Positions 39,501-45,551 of a stretch of 64,000 bases of DNA are shown one piece after another. Position numbers and translations under genes: made by a program. A model generated the notes under the pieces. That model had not been told where the DNA came from, did not search any database, and worked only from the letters and a program-made list of their open reading frames with translations. This DNA is from DATMGU01 sp035555315 (GTDB lineage: Bacteria; Pseudomonadota; Alphaproteobacteria; ATCC43930; CGMCC-115725), in assembly GCA_035555315.1 (NCBI GenBank), contig DATMGU010000114.1, forward strand, positions 45,971-109,970, in the 5' to 3' direction. Position 1 is the first letter of the stretch. Each line of letters begins with the position of its first letter.

Positions 39501-42500
39501 GGCATCGGCGCGCTGACCACGACCCAGCTTGGCGCTCTGACCACCACCGAGGTCTCGGCGCTGACGACCACCCAGCTGACGGGCCTGACCTCGGACGAGA
39601 TGGCGGCCCTGACCACGACCCAGCTCGGTGCCCTGACCTCGACGCAGATCGGCTCGCTCACAACGACGGCGATCGGCGGGTTGACCACGAGCGGTGTGGC
39701 GGCTTTCACCACGACCCAGCTCGGCGCCCTGACGGCGACGCAGATCGCGGCGCTGTCCACCACCGGGATCGCCGGATTGACGACAGCCGAAATCGCGGCC
39801 CTGACGACGGCTCAGGTCAAGGGCCTGACAGCCACTGGGGTGGCGGCCCTGACCTCGGCCCAGCTCGGCGCCCTGGTGGCGACGCAGGTCGCGGCGTTGT
39901 CGACCACGGGGATCAGCGGATTGACGGCGACCGAAGTGGCGACGCTGACGATGACCCAGCTCGGTGCCTTGACGGCGACCCAACTCGGAGCCCTGTCTAC
40001 TACCGGGATCGGGGGATTGACGACCGCCGAGATCACGGCGCTGACGACGACTCAGCTCAAGGGTCTGACCACGACGGGGATCGGTGCGCTGACCACAACC
40101 CAGTTCGGCGCCCTGGATACGACGCAGATCCCGGCATTGACGACCACCCAGATGGGCGGACTGGCTGCGACCGAGGTCGCTTCCTTGAGTGCCGCCCAGC
40201 TCGGCGCGCTGACGGCGACGCAGATCTCGGCGCTGTCCACCACCGGGGTCGGCGGGTTGACGGCGACGGATCTGGCGAACTTGACGACGACCCAGCTTGG
40301 CGCCCTGGCGGCGACCCAGATCGCGGCGCTGACCACGACCGGGATCGGTGGGCTGACCGCCAACGAAATCGCGGCATTCACGACCGGCCAGGTCGCGGGT
40401 TTCACGACCACTGAAGTGGCGGCGTTGACGATCGCCCAGCTCGGCGCCTTGGCGACGACGCAAGTGGCGGCTTTGACGACCACCCAGATCGGCGGGTTGA
40501 CGGCGACCGAAGTGGCGGCTTTGACGACCACCCAGCTCGGCGCCATGACATCGGCGCAGATCGGGGCCCTATCGACGACCGGGATCGGCGGATTGACCAC
40601 CACCGAGGTCGCGGCGCTGACCACCACCCAGATCAAGGGGCTGACGGCGACGGGGATCGGTGCGCTGGCCGCGACCCAACTCGGCACCTTGGCCGCGACG
40701 CAGATCGCGGTGCTGAACGCCACTCAACTGCAGGGCCTGACCGCGACTGAAGTGGCGGAACTGACGACCACTCAGCTGGGCGTTCTGACGGCGACGCAGG
40801 TCGCGGCACTGTCCACCGCCGGGGTCGGTGGATTGACGGCGACGGAAGTGGCGGACTTGACCGCCGCGCAATTCAACGCCCTGACCGCGACCGAGATCGG
40901 GGCGATGTCCACGACCTTGCTGGGCGCCTTGACGGTGACCGAGATCGCGGCGCTGACCACCACCGAAGTCGCCGGCTTCACGGCGACCGAGGTGGTCGGG
41001 ATGAACACGACCCAATTGGGCGCACTGACGGCCACACAGGTTTCGGCGTTGTCCACCTCGGGGATCAGTGGATTGACGCCGACCCAGGTGGCGGATTTGT
41101 CCACGACCCAGTTCGCCGCGCTGACATCGACGCAGATGGGAGCTTTGTCGACGACTGGGATCGGTGGATTGACCACCACCGACATCACGGCGCTCACCAC
41201 CACCCAACTGGGCGGCTTGACGGCGACGGGGGTGGGCTCGCTGACCACCACCCAGCTCGGCCTCCTGACGGCGACGCAGATCGCCGCCTTGTCCGCCGCC
41301 GGGGCCAGTGGCTTGACGGGGACCGACGTGGCGTCGCTGACCACCACCCAGCTCGGCGCCCTGACGACGACCCAAGTGGCGGCCCTGTCCACCACCGGAG
41401 TGGGCGGGCTGACGGCGACGGAAGTGGCGAACCTAACCGCCGCCCAGTTCGCCGCGCTGACGTCGACGCAGATCGGGGCGTTGTCGACCACAGGGATCAG
41501 CGGGCTGACGAACACCGACATCACGGCGCTGACCGCCGCCCAGGTGGCCGGCCTGACGGCGACGGGGACCGGCGCGCTGACGGCGACCCAGCTCGGTACC
41601 CTGACGGCGACGCAGATCGCGGCCCTGTCCACCAGCGGGATCAGCGGCCTGACGGCGACCGAGGTCGCGGGCTTGACGACGACCCAGCTTGGCGCCCTGA
41701 CCGCGACGGAAGTCGGCGCGCTGTCGACCACCGGTGTCGGCGGGTTGACCGCGACGGAGGTGTCGAACCTGACCGGGGCACAGTTCGCCGCCCTGACCAC
41801 GACCGAGATCGGTGCGATGTCGACGACCCTGCTCGCCGCCCTGACGGTGACGGAGATCACATCGCTGACCACCAACGAGGTCGCCGGCTTCACGGCGACC
41901 GAGGTCGCCGGGATGACCACGACCCAGCTCGGCGCGCTGACGGCGACGCAGGTTTCGGCGCTGTCAACTTCGGGGATCAGCGGATTGACGGCGGCCGAGG
42001 TGTCGGATTTGACCAACACCCAATTCGCCGCGCTGACATCGACGCAAATGGGGGCGTTGTCCGCGACCGGTGTCGGCGGATTGACGACTACGGACATCAC
42101 GGCGCTGACGACCACTCAACTCGGTGGCATGTCGGCGACCGTCGCGGGTGCGATGACCGCAACCCAACTCGGTCTGCTGACCGCGACGCAGATCTCCGCC
42201 TTGTCCACGGCCGGGATCAGCGGCTTGACCGGTACCGAAGTGGCGGCGCTGACCACCACCCAATTCTCGGCCCTGACCGCGACGCAGATCGGAGCCTTGT
42301 CGACGACGGGGGTCAGCGGGTTGACGACCACGGAAGTCACCGCGTTGACCACGACCCAGTTCGCCGCGCTGACCTCGACGCAGATTGGCGCGCTGTCCAC
42401 GACGGCGGTCGCCGCCTTGACGACCGCGGAAGTCGCGTCGCTGACCACATCCCAGATCACCGGGTTGATGCGCATGCAGCTGAGGACCTTAAGCACGGCC

Positions 42501-42905
42501 CAGCTCGCAGTCCTCACGGCGACATTGGTGGGTGCTCTGACGCCGACTCAGCTCTCCAACCTGACCGCCACCGAACTGGATGCCCTGAGCGCGACCCAGT
42601 TTGGTGCCCTGACCTCGACGCAAATCGGCGGGCTGACCTCTACTACCTCCGATGGGCAAATCGGCGGGCTGACCTCCACCCAGTTCAGTGAACTGACCAC
42701 AACCGAGCTGACATCGTTGACGGCGGATCAACTCAGCGGTCTTACGACGACGCAGATCGCGGGGCTCACCACGACAGTGGTCGACGCCTTGACCGCGACC
42801 CAGATCGAAGCGCTGAACGGCACTCAGATCGATGCCTTGACGCAGACCCAAATCAATAGCATGACGGCCGATCAGGTAGCCGCGATGAAGGTCGCCGTGT
42901 CGTGA
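27567..42905 (+). CDS. giant Thr-rich octapeptide-repeat protein (5112 aa)
   Basis: Residues 8-5106 are 635 octads of the type L-[TS]-x-[TAS]-[QEG]-[ILV]-x-[AGS], e.g. LTTTQIAA, LTATQLGA, LSTTGIGG, plus one heptad near residue 64 and one dodecad (LTSTTSDGQIGG, bases about 42636-42671). Thr and Ser are about a third of residues; I noticed no Cys or Tyr; Lys/Arg are rare, so it is acidic. There is no signal peptide, RTX, autotransporter, LysM or other known domain. Residues 854-3925 are 16 super-repeats of 192 residues. The ATG at 27567 has TGGAG six bases upstream and beats the TTG at 27534. The stop is one base before a GT41 glycosyltransferase ATG, so it is probably its substrate. Cell-surface or extracellular matrix role is inference; the fold is unknown. 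Each octad places T-x-x-Q/E like a helix N-cap, but beta-solenoid is also possible. Confidence 0.85.
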   Translation: MTSFVSSLTLTQIAGLTTTVIKSLSASDIAALTATQISAFTIPEFEELTGTQLSELSTGQMSGLTATQLSVLTVGQTGFSAAQFSVLLADQLQAVGTDVIGALTTTQLKGLTATEMGELTTTQFSALTTIQITALTTAQVKGLTADELAALTTAQFSALTATQIGALTTTGIGGVTTTEIAALTTTQIAGLTATEVASLTTDQLGTLSATQIAALSTTAIGGLNATEMTALTATQLGALTATQLAALSATELNNLTTTELTSLTTTQLGGLTATALGTLSTSQLGALTTTQIASLTTTQIRGLTATEVAALTVDQLGALAATQIAALSVTQIKGLTGDEVAALTTGQLGALAATQMAALSTAAIGGLTTGDIAALTTIQLGGLSATGVAALTTDQLGTLASTQIAALSTTGIGGLTGVEVAALTTGQLGALTSSQIAALSVTGIGGLTTDQVGALAATQISALTTTQVKGLSAADLAVLTTDQLGALTAKQIGALTTTAIGGLTTGEIAALTTTQLGGLTAAGISILTTSQLGALTATQITALTSTQLQGLTTGELAALNAGQLGALTASQVAALTTTQINSLTATELAALTTTQLVDLTTTEMWSLTTTSVAALTATQIASLSTTQVRSFTAADFSALTPSQFGALTTTQVASLSTTQIRALTATEVTALTSDQLGALTPTQMAELTAASIGGLTPDEMAALTTTQLAGFTSDGIGALTTDQLGALSATQMTALTITEIKGLNATDVAALTTTQLATMTSSQFAALTPTAATGLTQIELSALTTTQLVGLTTTALDALNTWQLGFLTTTDIAALTTAQVWGLTSTQTARLTFDQLGALTATQIAALSTTGISGLQDTAVAALTATQLGALTATQISALTTTGISGLTITEISALTTTQLAGLTVTELGVLTTDQVGALTTTQISVLTSTQLNGLTATELGTLTMTQLGTLTTAQIASLSTTTIRNLADTEMAALTATQFGTLTAAQISGLTTTELGNLTPTQIAALTATQVKGLTAAEMGELTTTQLGGLTATQVATLTATEISGLLDTEVAVLTATQLGSLTSAQIGALSTTGIAGLTTTEIASLTTTQVRGMTSTNIGALSLAQLGAVTTTQLAVLTNTQLRGLTATEMQALTSTQLDALTPTQVAALTTTGISQLVDTDLSALTSTQFGVLTMTEIGALSTTAISGLTTTEIAALTTTQLGGMTASAVGTLSAAQLGTLSATQISALSTTGVSGLLDTEIAALTSTQLGALTSTQIGALSTTGISGLTSAEMLALTTTQVKGFSATGIGSLSAAQLGAMDTTQIAVLTKTQLNGLTATEVASLTSAQFGALTATQIASLSTTTIRTLADTEITALTATQFGSLTATQLGALTPALLGDLTTGQIASLTTTQVKGLAATQIGALTFAQLGALTATQVTALTTTQVSSLMDTEVAALTTAQLGALTATQVGALSTTGISGLTNTEIAALTTTQVQGLTPTGIGALSANQLGAVTTTQIAALTNTQIKGMTTTVVGALTTAQLDALTTTQISMLTATGVGALLDTEMAALTSAQLGAMTSTQIGALSSTGISGLTTTEISALTNTQIKGLTAAEVAGLTTTQLGVMTATQIGGLSTTGIRGLMDTEVAALTPNQFGALTSTQIGALSTTGISGLTTTEIASLTTTQLAGMTVAGIGTLTTDQLGALTSTQITGLTRTQLGGLTATELQALTSTQLGALTTTQIASLTVTGIGNLANAEIGTLTTGQFGALTATEIGAFTTTLLGALTATQIASLTTAQVRGLSALQMSELTTSQLGALTATQVTALTATQISGLMDTEVAALTTTQLGALTATQIGALSIAGIGGLTSTEIAALTTTQVKGLTAAGIASLSAAQLGALSTAQIAVLTSTQLKGLTAIEMGELTTTQLDALTTTQIASLTTTGVSQLVDTDVAAMTAAQLGALASTQVAALSTIGISGLTTTEISALTTAQVKGLTATQLAALTTTQLGAMTATQIASLSTTGISGLLDTDMAALTTTQLGALTATQIGALSTTGITGLTTTEIASLTITQLAGMTATGIGVLGAAQLGAFTTTQIASLTGTQLKGLTATELASLTSVQFGALTTTQVAALSTTGIGNLADTEIAALAGTQLGALKATQIGALTATLLGDLTATQLASLSATQLGGLTATEMGELTTTQLGALTTTQITALSAAQIRGLLDTQAAALTSAQLGALTSTQIGALSTTGISGLTTSEIAALTNTQIAGITAVGMGTLSTTQLGALTTTQVAALTSTQLKGLTATEVTSLTTTQLDALTTTQVSALTTTWIGELVDTEVASLTSNELGAVTATEIGALSATGLSGLTTSEIAALTNTQINGLSATEAAELTTTQLGAMTATQIAALSTAGVKGLLDTEVAALTATQFSAVTAAEVGALSAIGVSGLTTTEIAALTVTQLAGMTATGIGTLSATQLGALTTAQIAVLTSTQLKGLTATEMGELTTTQLGAMTSTQIAALPTIGISALMDSGVASLTSSELGALTSAQIAALSTTGISGLTTTEIASLTSTQVKGLTATDVAGLTTAQLGALTAPQMAALTITGIGGLLDTEVAALTTTQFSALTSAQIAALSTTGISGLTTTEIASLTGTQLAGLTATGIATLTTTQLGALTTPQIAVLSSTQLNGLTATELQALSPTQFGALTTTQIASLSAATIQNLADTEMAALTATQFNALTAIQMGALTTTLLSDLTATQVAALSTTQVKGLTAAELGALTTTQIGGLTAPQMVVLTATQIGGLLDTEMAVLTPAQLGALTSTQIGALSAIGISGLTTTEIGSLTTTQTRGLTATEIAALTTNQIGALTTAQIAGMTSTQLKGLSAIEMQALTSTQLGALTAGQIAALTTTGISQLVDTQAAALTSTQLGALASTQVAALSTTGISGLTTAEITALTMTQLSGLTATQLASFSTTQLGALTATQMTALSTTGIGGLLDTEMAALTATQFGALKSSQIAALSATGISGMTTTEIGLLTPTQLRGLTATGIGVLSAAQLGALTSTMIAGLTSTQLKGLTATEVAALTTTQLGALTVTQIASLTATGIGNLANTEIGALTSAQFGALTATEIGAFTTAQLGALTSTQIAALSTAQVKGLTAAEMAALTTTQLGALTAPQVTALSTTQINGLMDTEVAALTTTQLGALTATQIGALSATGISGLTTTEIAALTNTQLAGMTAAGIGALSAAQLGAVTTTQITALSSTQLKGLTAAELQALTTTQLGALTVTQIASLTATGVNELANTEAAALTSAQLGALTATQIASLSTTGIGGLTATEIAALTTAQVKGLTAAQVASMTTTQLGAMAATQLASLSAAGISGLMDTEVAVLTTAQFGALASSQIAALSATGISGLTTTEIASLTNTQLAGMTAAGIGALSTTQLGAVTTTQIAALTSTQLKGLTATELASLTASQLGALTTTQISVLSATGIGNLANTEIGTLTTTQFGALTAAEIGALTSGQLGALTTAQIVALTTVQLGGLTAAQMGALTTTQFDALTTTQITSLTATQISGLMDTETASLTTAQLGLLTSTQIGALSITGIGGLTTTEIAALTTTQLAGMRATGIGALTTTQLGALTTTQIAALSKTQLSGLTATEVGELTTTQLGALTTTQIAALTVAAITELVDTEMAALTAAQLGALTSTQLGALSTIGISGLTTTEITALTNTQVKGLTAAEMAALTTTQLGALTATQIALLSTAAIGGLMDTEMAALTATQFNALTSSQIAALSTTGISGLTTTEIASVTNTQLSGMTAAEFGALSTTQLSALGTTQVVALTSTQLKGLTATELADLTTTQLSALTVTQISALSTIGISNLANTEIGTLTTTQFGALTATEIGALTAGQLGALTTAQIAALTTTQLSGLTAAQMGELATTQSGALTTTQIASLTTTQISGLMDTEMAALTTAQLGTLTATQIGALSTTGVNGLTTAEIASLTTTQLVGMRATGIGALTTTQLGALTTTEVSALTTTQLTGLTSDEMAALTTTQLGALTSTQIGSLTTTAIGGLTTSGVAAFTTTQLGALTATQIAALSTTGIAGLTTAEIAALTTAQVKGLTATGVAALTSAQLGALVATQVAALSTTGISGLTATEVATLTMTQLGALTATQLGALSTTGIGGLTTAEITALTTTQLKGLTTTGIGALTTTQFGALDTTQIPALTTTQMGGLAATEVASLSAAQLGALTATQISALSTTGVGGLTATDLANLTTTQLGALAATQIAALTTTGIGGLTANEIAAFTTGQVAGFTTTEVAALTIAQLGALATTQVAALTTTQIGGLTATEVAALTTTQLGAMTSAQIGALSTTGIGGLTTTEVAALTTTQIKGLTATGIGALAATQLGTLAATQIAVLNATQLQGLTATEVAELTTTQLGVLTATQVAALSTAGVGGLTATEVADLTAAQFNALTATEIGAMSTTLLGALTVTEIAALTTTEVAGFTATEVVGMNTTQLGALTATQVSALSTSGISGLTPTQVADLSTTQFAALTSTQMGALSTTGIGGLTTTDITALTTTQLGGLTATGVGSLTTTQLGLLTATQIAALSAAGASGLTGTDVASLTTTQLGALTTTQVAALSTTGVGGLTATEVANLTAAQFAALTSTQIGALSTTGISGLTNTDITALTAAQVAGLTATGTGALTATQLGTLTATQIAALSTSGISGLTATEVAGLTTTQLGALTATEVGALSTTGVGGLTATEVSNLTGAQFAALTTTEIGAMSTTLLAALTVTEITSLTTNEVAGFTATEVAGMTTTQLGALTATQVSALSTSGISGLTAAEVSDLTNTQFAALTSTQMGALSATGVGGLTTTDITALTTTQLGGMSATVAGAMTATQLGLLTATQISALSTAGISGLTGTEVAALTTTQFSALTATQIGALSTTGVSGLTTTEVTALTTTQFAALTSTQIGALSTTAVAALTTAEVASLTTSQITGLMRMQLRTLSTAQLAVLTATLVGALTPTQLSNLTATELDALSATQFGALTSTQIGGLTSTTSDGQIGGLTSTQFSELTTTELTSLTADQLSGLTTTQIAGLTTTVVDALTATQIEALNGTQIDALTQTQINSMTADQVAAMKVAVS
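27588..42885 (+). repeat. 24-bp tandem coding repeat array with higher-order 96/240/336/576/1152-bp periods
   Basis: Base unit 24 bp, consensus like GCGCTGACCACGACCCAGCT plus four bases. Groups of four octads (xLTATEVA, ALTTTQLG, ALTATQIA, ALSTTGIG) recur throughout. From 30126 to 39342 marker octads containing DTE or NTE fall at spacings alternating 336 and 240 bp without one slip: 30126, 30462, 30702, 31038, 31278, 31614, 31854 and so on to 39102, 39342. A second, diverged duplication of 912 bp (38 octads) joins 40902 and 41814. Confidence 0.9.
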
Positions 42906-42906
42906 G

Positions 42907-44967
42907 ATGTGGGATTTGGTGGGAAATGACAGCTTCTCCGCAGCGATGAGCCGGTCCTCGGAACGGAATTTGAGCGTCTCGGAGCTGATCCAGACGGTCG
43001 AGACACTCAAGCTGGGGGGAGAGACAACCCGCGTCGTGGCGCTCTATGAGACCTGGGTCCGGCACAACCAGGACAATCCCTTGCTTTACGCCGTTCTTTT
43101 CAATTACGGCGTGGCGCTGACGGAGACGGGCGACCTGAAAACCGCCCGAGAGTGCCTGGAGCGGGCGATCTCCCTCAATGCCGAGTTCATGCCCGCTTAT
43201 ATCAATCTCGGGCGGGTCCTCGAGCGGCTTGGGGCAAACGGTCCGGCGGTGCTGCAGTGGTCCGCCATGGTGGACAAGCTGGTGGGGATCACCGGAACAG
43301 CCATCACCCACAAGATAACCGCGCTCAATCAAATGGCGCGTGTGCTGGAGGCGGGGAACCAGGACGCCCCCGCCGAGGCGAGGCTGCGCCAGAGCCTGGA
43401 TATCGACCGCGATCAACGGGAGGCGGTGCAGCATTTCCTGGCGCTTCGGCAGCGGCAATGCGAATGGCCTGTCGTGGCACCGTGGGATCGGGTGAGCCGG
43501 AAAGTCCTGATGGCGGGGATTTCGCCGCTTTCCATGGCCGCCTATACCGACGACCCCATGCTGCATTTGGCGGCGGCCTGGAACTACAACCTCTGCGACG
43601 TTGGCGCCCCCGCGGCCACGGGGGTGGCGTCCCATTGGGCGGCGCGCGAGACGAGGACGTCCGGACCGCTGCGCATCGGCTATCTGTCTTCCGACCTGCG
43701 GGTCCATGCGGTAGGCCATCTCATGGCCGAGGTCTTCGAGGTGCATGACCGAAGCGCTGTCGAGCTGTTCGCCTATTATTGCGGCCCCGCGGCCGCGGCC
43801 GACGACCCGATCCAGGCACGGGTCAAGGCGGCGGTGGATCACTGGGTTTCGGTGAGCGATCTGGACGATGCCGCCGCCGCCCGCCGGATCGCCGATGACG
43901 GTGTCCAGATCCTGGTCGACGTCAACGGTTATACAAGAGAAGGCCGCACCAAGCTGCTTGCCCTGCGGCCGGCACCGGTCATCGTAAACTGGTTGGGCTT
44001 TCCCGGCAGCATGGGAAGCCCGTATCATAACTACATCATCGCCGACGACTGGATCATCCCGCCGGAAGACGAGATCTATTACTCGGAATCGGTGCTGCGT
44101 CTGCCGTGTTACCAACCCAACGACCGCAAACGGGTCGTATCAAAGCGCCAGCCGTCGCGCCAGGACGCCAAGCTTCCCGCCGACGGGATGGTCTATTGCT
44201 GCCTGAACGGCACGCATAAGATCTCGCGTTTTACCTTCGAACGCTGGCTGACGATCTTGAGCCGAGTTCCTGACAGCGTGTTATGGCTGCTTGGCGGTGC
44301 CGAAACGGCGCATGAGCGGCTGCGGAATTTCGCCAGCGAGCGCGGCATCGCACCGGATCGGCTGATCTTCGCGGAAAAGCTGGCCAATCCTGATCATCTC
44401 GCACGGTACCCGCTGGCCGATCTGTTCCTCGATACGACACCCTATGGGGCGCATACCACCGCTTCGGACGCGCTGTGGATGGGCGTGCCGGTCCTGACGC
44501 TGAGCGGCCGCTCCTTCGCCTCGCGGGTATGCGGCAGCCTTCTCCGTGCCGCCGGGCTCCCCGAATTGATCTGCACCTCGCCGGAGGAATATGTCGATCG
44601 CGCCGTCGCCTTGGGCAGGGACAGGGCGATGACGCGGCTGTATCGGGAAAGGCTGCTTGCCGGACGGGATAGCTGCACGCTGTTCGACACGGCGGCGCTC
44701 GTGCGCCGGCTGGAGGAACTCTACGCGAGGATGTGGACCGAATATCAGGACGGACGTCTGCCCAGGCCGGACCTCGCCAATATGGACGTCTATCTGGAGG
44801 TGGGCAGCGAGCAGAACCATGACGAGGTCGAGGTCCAGGCGATCAAGGATTACCGCGCGTGGTGGCGCGATAACCTGGCGCGCCGTCATGAATTCCGCCC
44901 CATCCCCCCGGATAGCCGGCTTTGGACGGAGGCCGGCATGACCGGCGCCGCTCGACGAACCCCTTAA
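42907..44967 (+). CDS. SPINDLY/OGT-type glycosyltransferase, GT41, with TPRs
   Basis: The 686-residue protein is a GT41 enzyme that moves a sugar (GlcNAc, fucose or hexose in known members) from a nucleotide donor to protein Ser/Thr, or Asn in HMW1C types. Residues 20-135 hold TPR-like repeats (LLYAVLFNYGVALTETGDLKTARECLERAISL, AYINLGRVLERLG). The catalytic part (about 245-640) shows LRIGYLSSDLRVHAVGHL, APVIVNWLGFPGSMGSPYHNYIIAD, CLNGTHKISRFTFERWLTIL, LFLDTTPYGAHTTASDALWMGVPVLTLSG and LRAAGLPELI. The ATG at 42907 follows the giant gene's stop by one base (TGA-G-ATG), implying coupling; ATG 42946 is an alternative. No signal peptide: modification would be cytosolic, before any export. Acceptor inferred from position only. 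Confidence 0.92.
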   Translation: MWDLVGNDSFSAAMSRSSERNLSVSELIQTVETLKLGGETTRVVALYETWVRHNQDNPLLYAVLFNYGVALTETGDLKTARECLERAISLNAEFMPAYINLGRVLERLGANGPAVLQWSAMVDKLVGITGTAITHKITALNQMARVLEAGNQDAPAEARLRQSLDIDRDQREAVQHFLALRQRQCEWPVVAPWDRVSRKVLMAGISPLSMAAYTDDPMLHLAAAWNYNLCDVGAPAATGVASHWAARETRTSGPLRIGYLSSDLRVHAVGHLMAEVFEVHDRSAVELFAYYCGPAAAADDPIQARVKAAVDHWVSVSDLDDAAAARRIADDGVQILVDVNGYTREGRTKLLALRPAPVIVNWLGFPGSMGSPYHNYIIADDWIIPPEDEIYYSESVLRLPCYQPNDRKRVVSKRQPSRQDAKLPADGMVYCCLNGTHKISRFTFERWLTILSRVPDSVLWLLGGAETAHERLRNFASERGIAPDRLIFAEKLANPDHLARYPLADLFLDTTPYGAHTTASDALWMGVPVLTLSGRSFASRVCGSLLRAAGLPELICTSPEEYVDRAVALGRDRAMTRLYRERLLAGRDSCTLFDTAALVRRLEELYARMWTEYQDGRLPRPDLANMDVYLEVGSEQNHDEVEVQAIKDYRAWWRDNLARRHEFRPIPPDSRLWTEAGMTGAARRTP

Positions 44968-45061
44968 CGTCCTGGCGGCGGATCAGCGGGATATGGTCGC
45001 CGAACTTCTGGGGATAGAGGCCGAGTAGCCGATGGCGGTGGACGCCCTTCTCCTCGGCCAT
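44950..45061 (-). pseudogene. possible orphan coding fragment
   Basis: Minus-strand reading from an ATG at 45061 gives MAEEKGVHRHRLLGLYPQ and then KFGDHIPLIRRQDVKGFV, which looks like real protein sequence rather than an antisense shadow, but the frame then runs into the GT41 3' end. I do not recognise the family. It may be the remnant of a gene displaced when this locus was assembled. Confidence 0.3.
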
Positions 45062-45071
45062 CTTCAAGACG

Positions 45072-45551
45072 CTATTTGGTTGCCCAGAACCCGGCCTGCA
45101 ACGCCGCGGCCTCGTCTTCCAACAGCGGGCCGACCACCTCCACACGGCGCTGTCCGGCATCGAACACCACGCGGCAGGGCAGGTCGAGCGTCGGGTTTTC
45201 GGGATGAGCGCCGGTCTGGCGTTTCAGGCCCGCCTCGGACTGACCGTAGACCACCCGCCCGATCCCGGCCCAATAGATCGCCCCGCTGCACATCGCGCAG
45301 GGTTCGGCCGAAACATAGATCGTGCAACGGGCCAGGATGGCCGGCGCATAGGTCTTGGAAGCACGGGTGGCCAGCAGGCGCTCGGCATGGGCGGTCATAT
45401 CGCCGCCCTCGGCGGTATAGCCGTTGCCCTGCTCCAGCAGGATGGTGCCATCCGGCCCGACCAGAAGCGCACCGAACGGATGGTCGCCAGCCGCGCGAGC
45501 ACGTTCGGCCACCGCGAAGGCCGCGCGCAAATGGACAAGATCCTCATGCAT
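45072..45551 (-). CDS. nucleobase/nucleoside deaminase (guanine deaminase-like, CDA fold)
   Basis: A 159-residue zinc deaminase of the cytidine-deaminase fold, with MTAHAERLLA (zinc histidine and catalytic glutamate) and SAEPCAMCSGAIYWA (two zinc cysteines). In this purine cluster it most likely deaminates guanine to xanthine, the substrate of the adjacent dehydrogenase; tRNA adenosine deaminase TadA is less likely given context and the missing TadA N-terminus. A strong AAGGAGAG seven bases upstream sets the ATG at 45551. It overlaps the end of the dehydrogenase gene by 8 bp. Confidence 0.85.
   Translation of the reverse strand: MHEDLVHLRAAFAVAERARAAGDHPFGALLVGPDGTILLEQGNGYTAEGGDMTAHAERLLATRASKTYAPAILARCTIYVSAEPCAMCSGAIYWAGIGRVVYGQSEAGLKRQTGAHPENPTLDLPCRVVFDAGQRRVEVVGPLLEDEAAALQAGFWATK

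Noticed and set aside
27588..42885. CRISPR array or non-coding satellite
   Set aside because: Repeats are contiguous with no unique spacers, are in frame for 5112 codons, and vary mostly at positions that keep the octad pattern.
27588..42885. RTX nonapeptide, pentapeptide-repeat or TAL-type array
   Set aside because: No GGxGxDx(L) nonads, no A[DN]LxX pentads and period is 8 residues, not 5, 9 or 34.
27519..43010. Long minus-strand open frames (up to 716 codons at 38313-40463) and extra plus-strand frames inside the giant gene
   Set aside because: A 24-bp repeat that lacks stops in other frames keeps them open automatically. Their translations are monotonous (VVVSAAIS-type or RRRQGAELG-type) and have no start signals; the sense frame alone has flanking ribosome binding site and partner gene.
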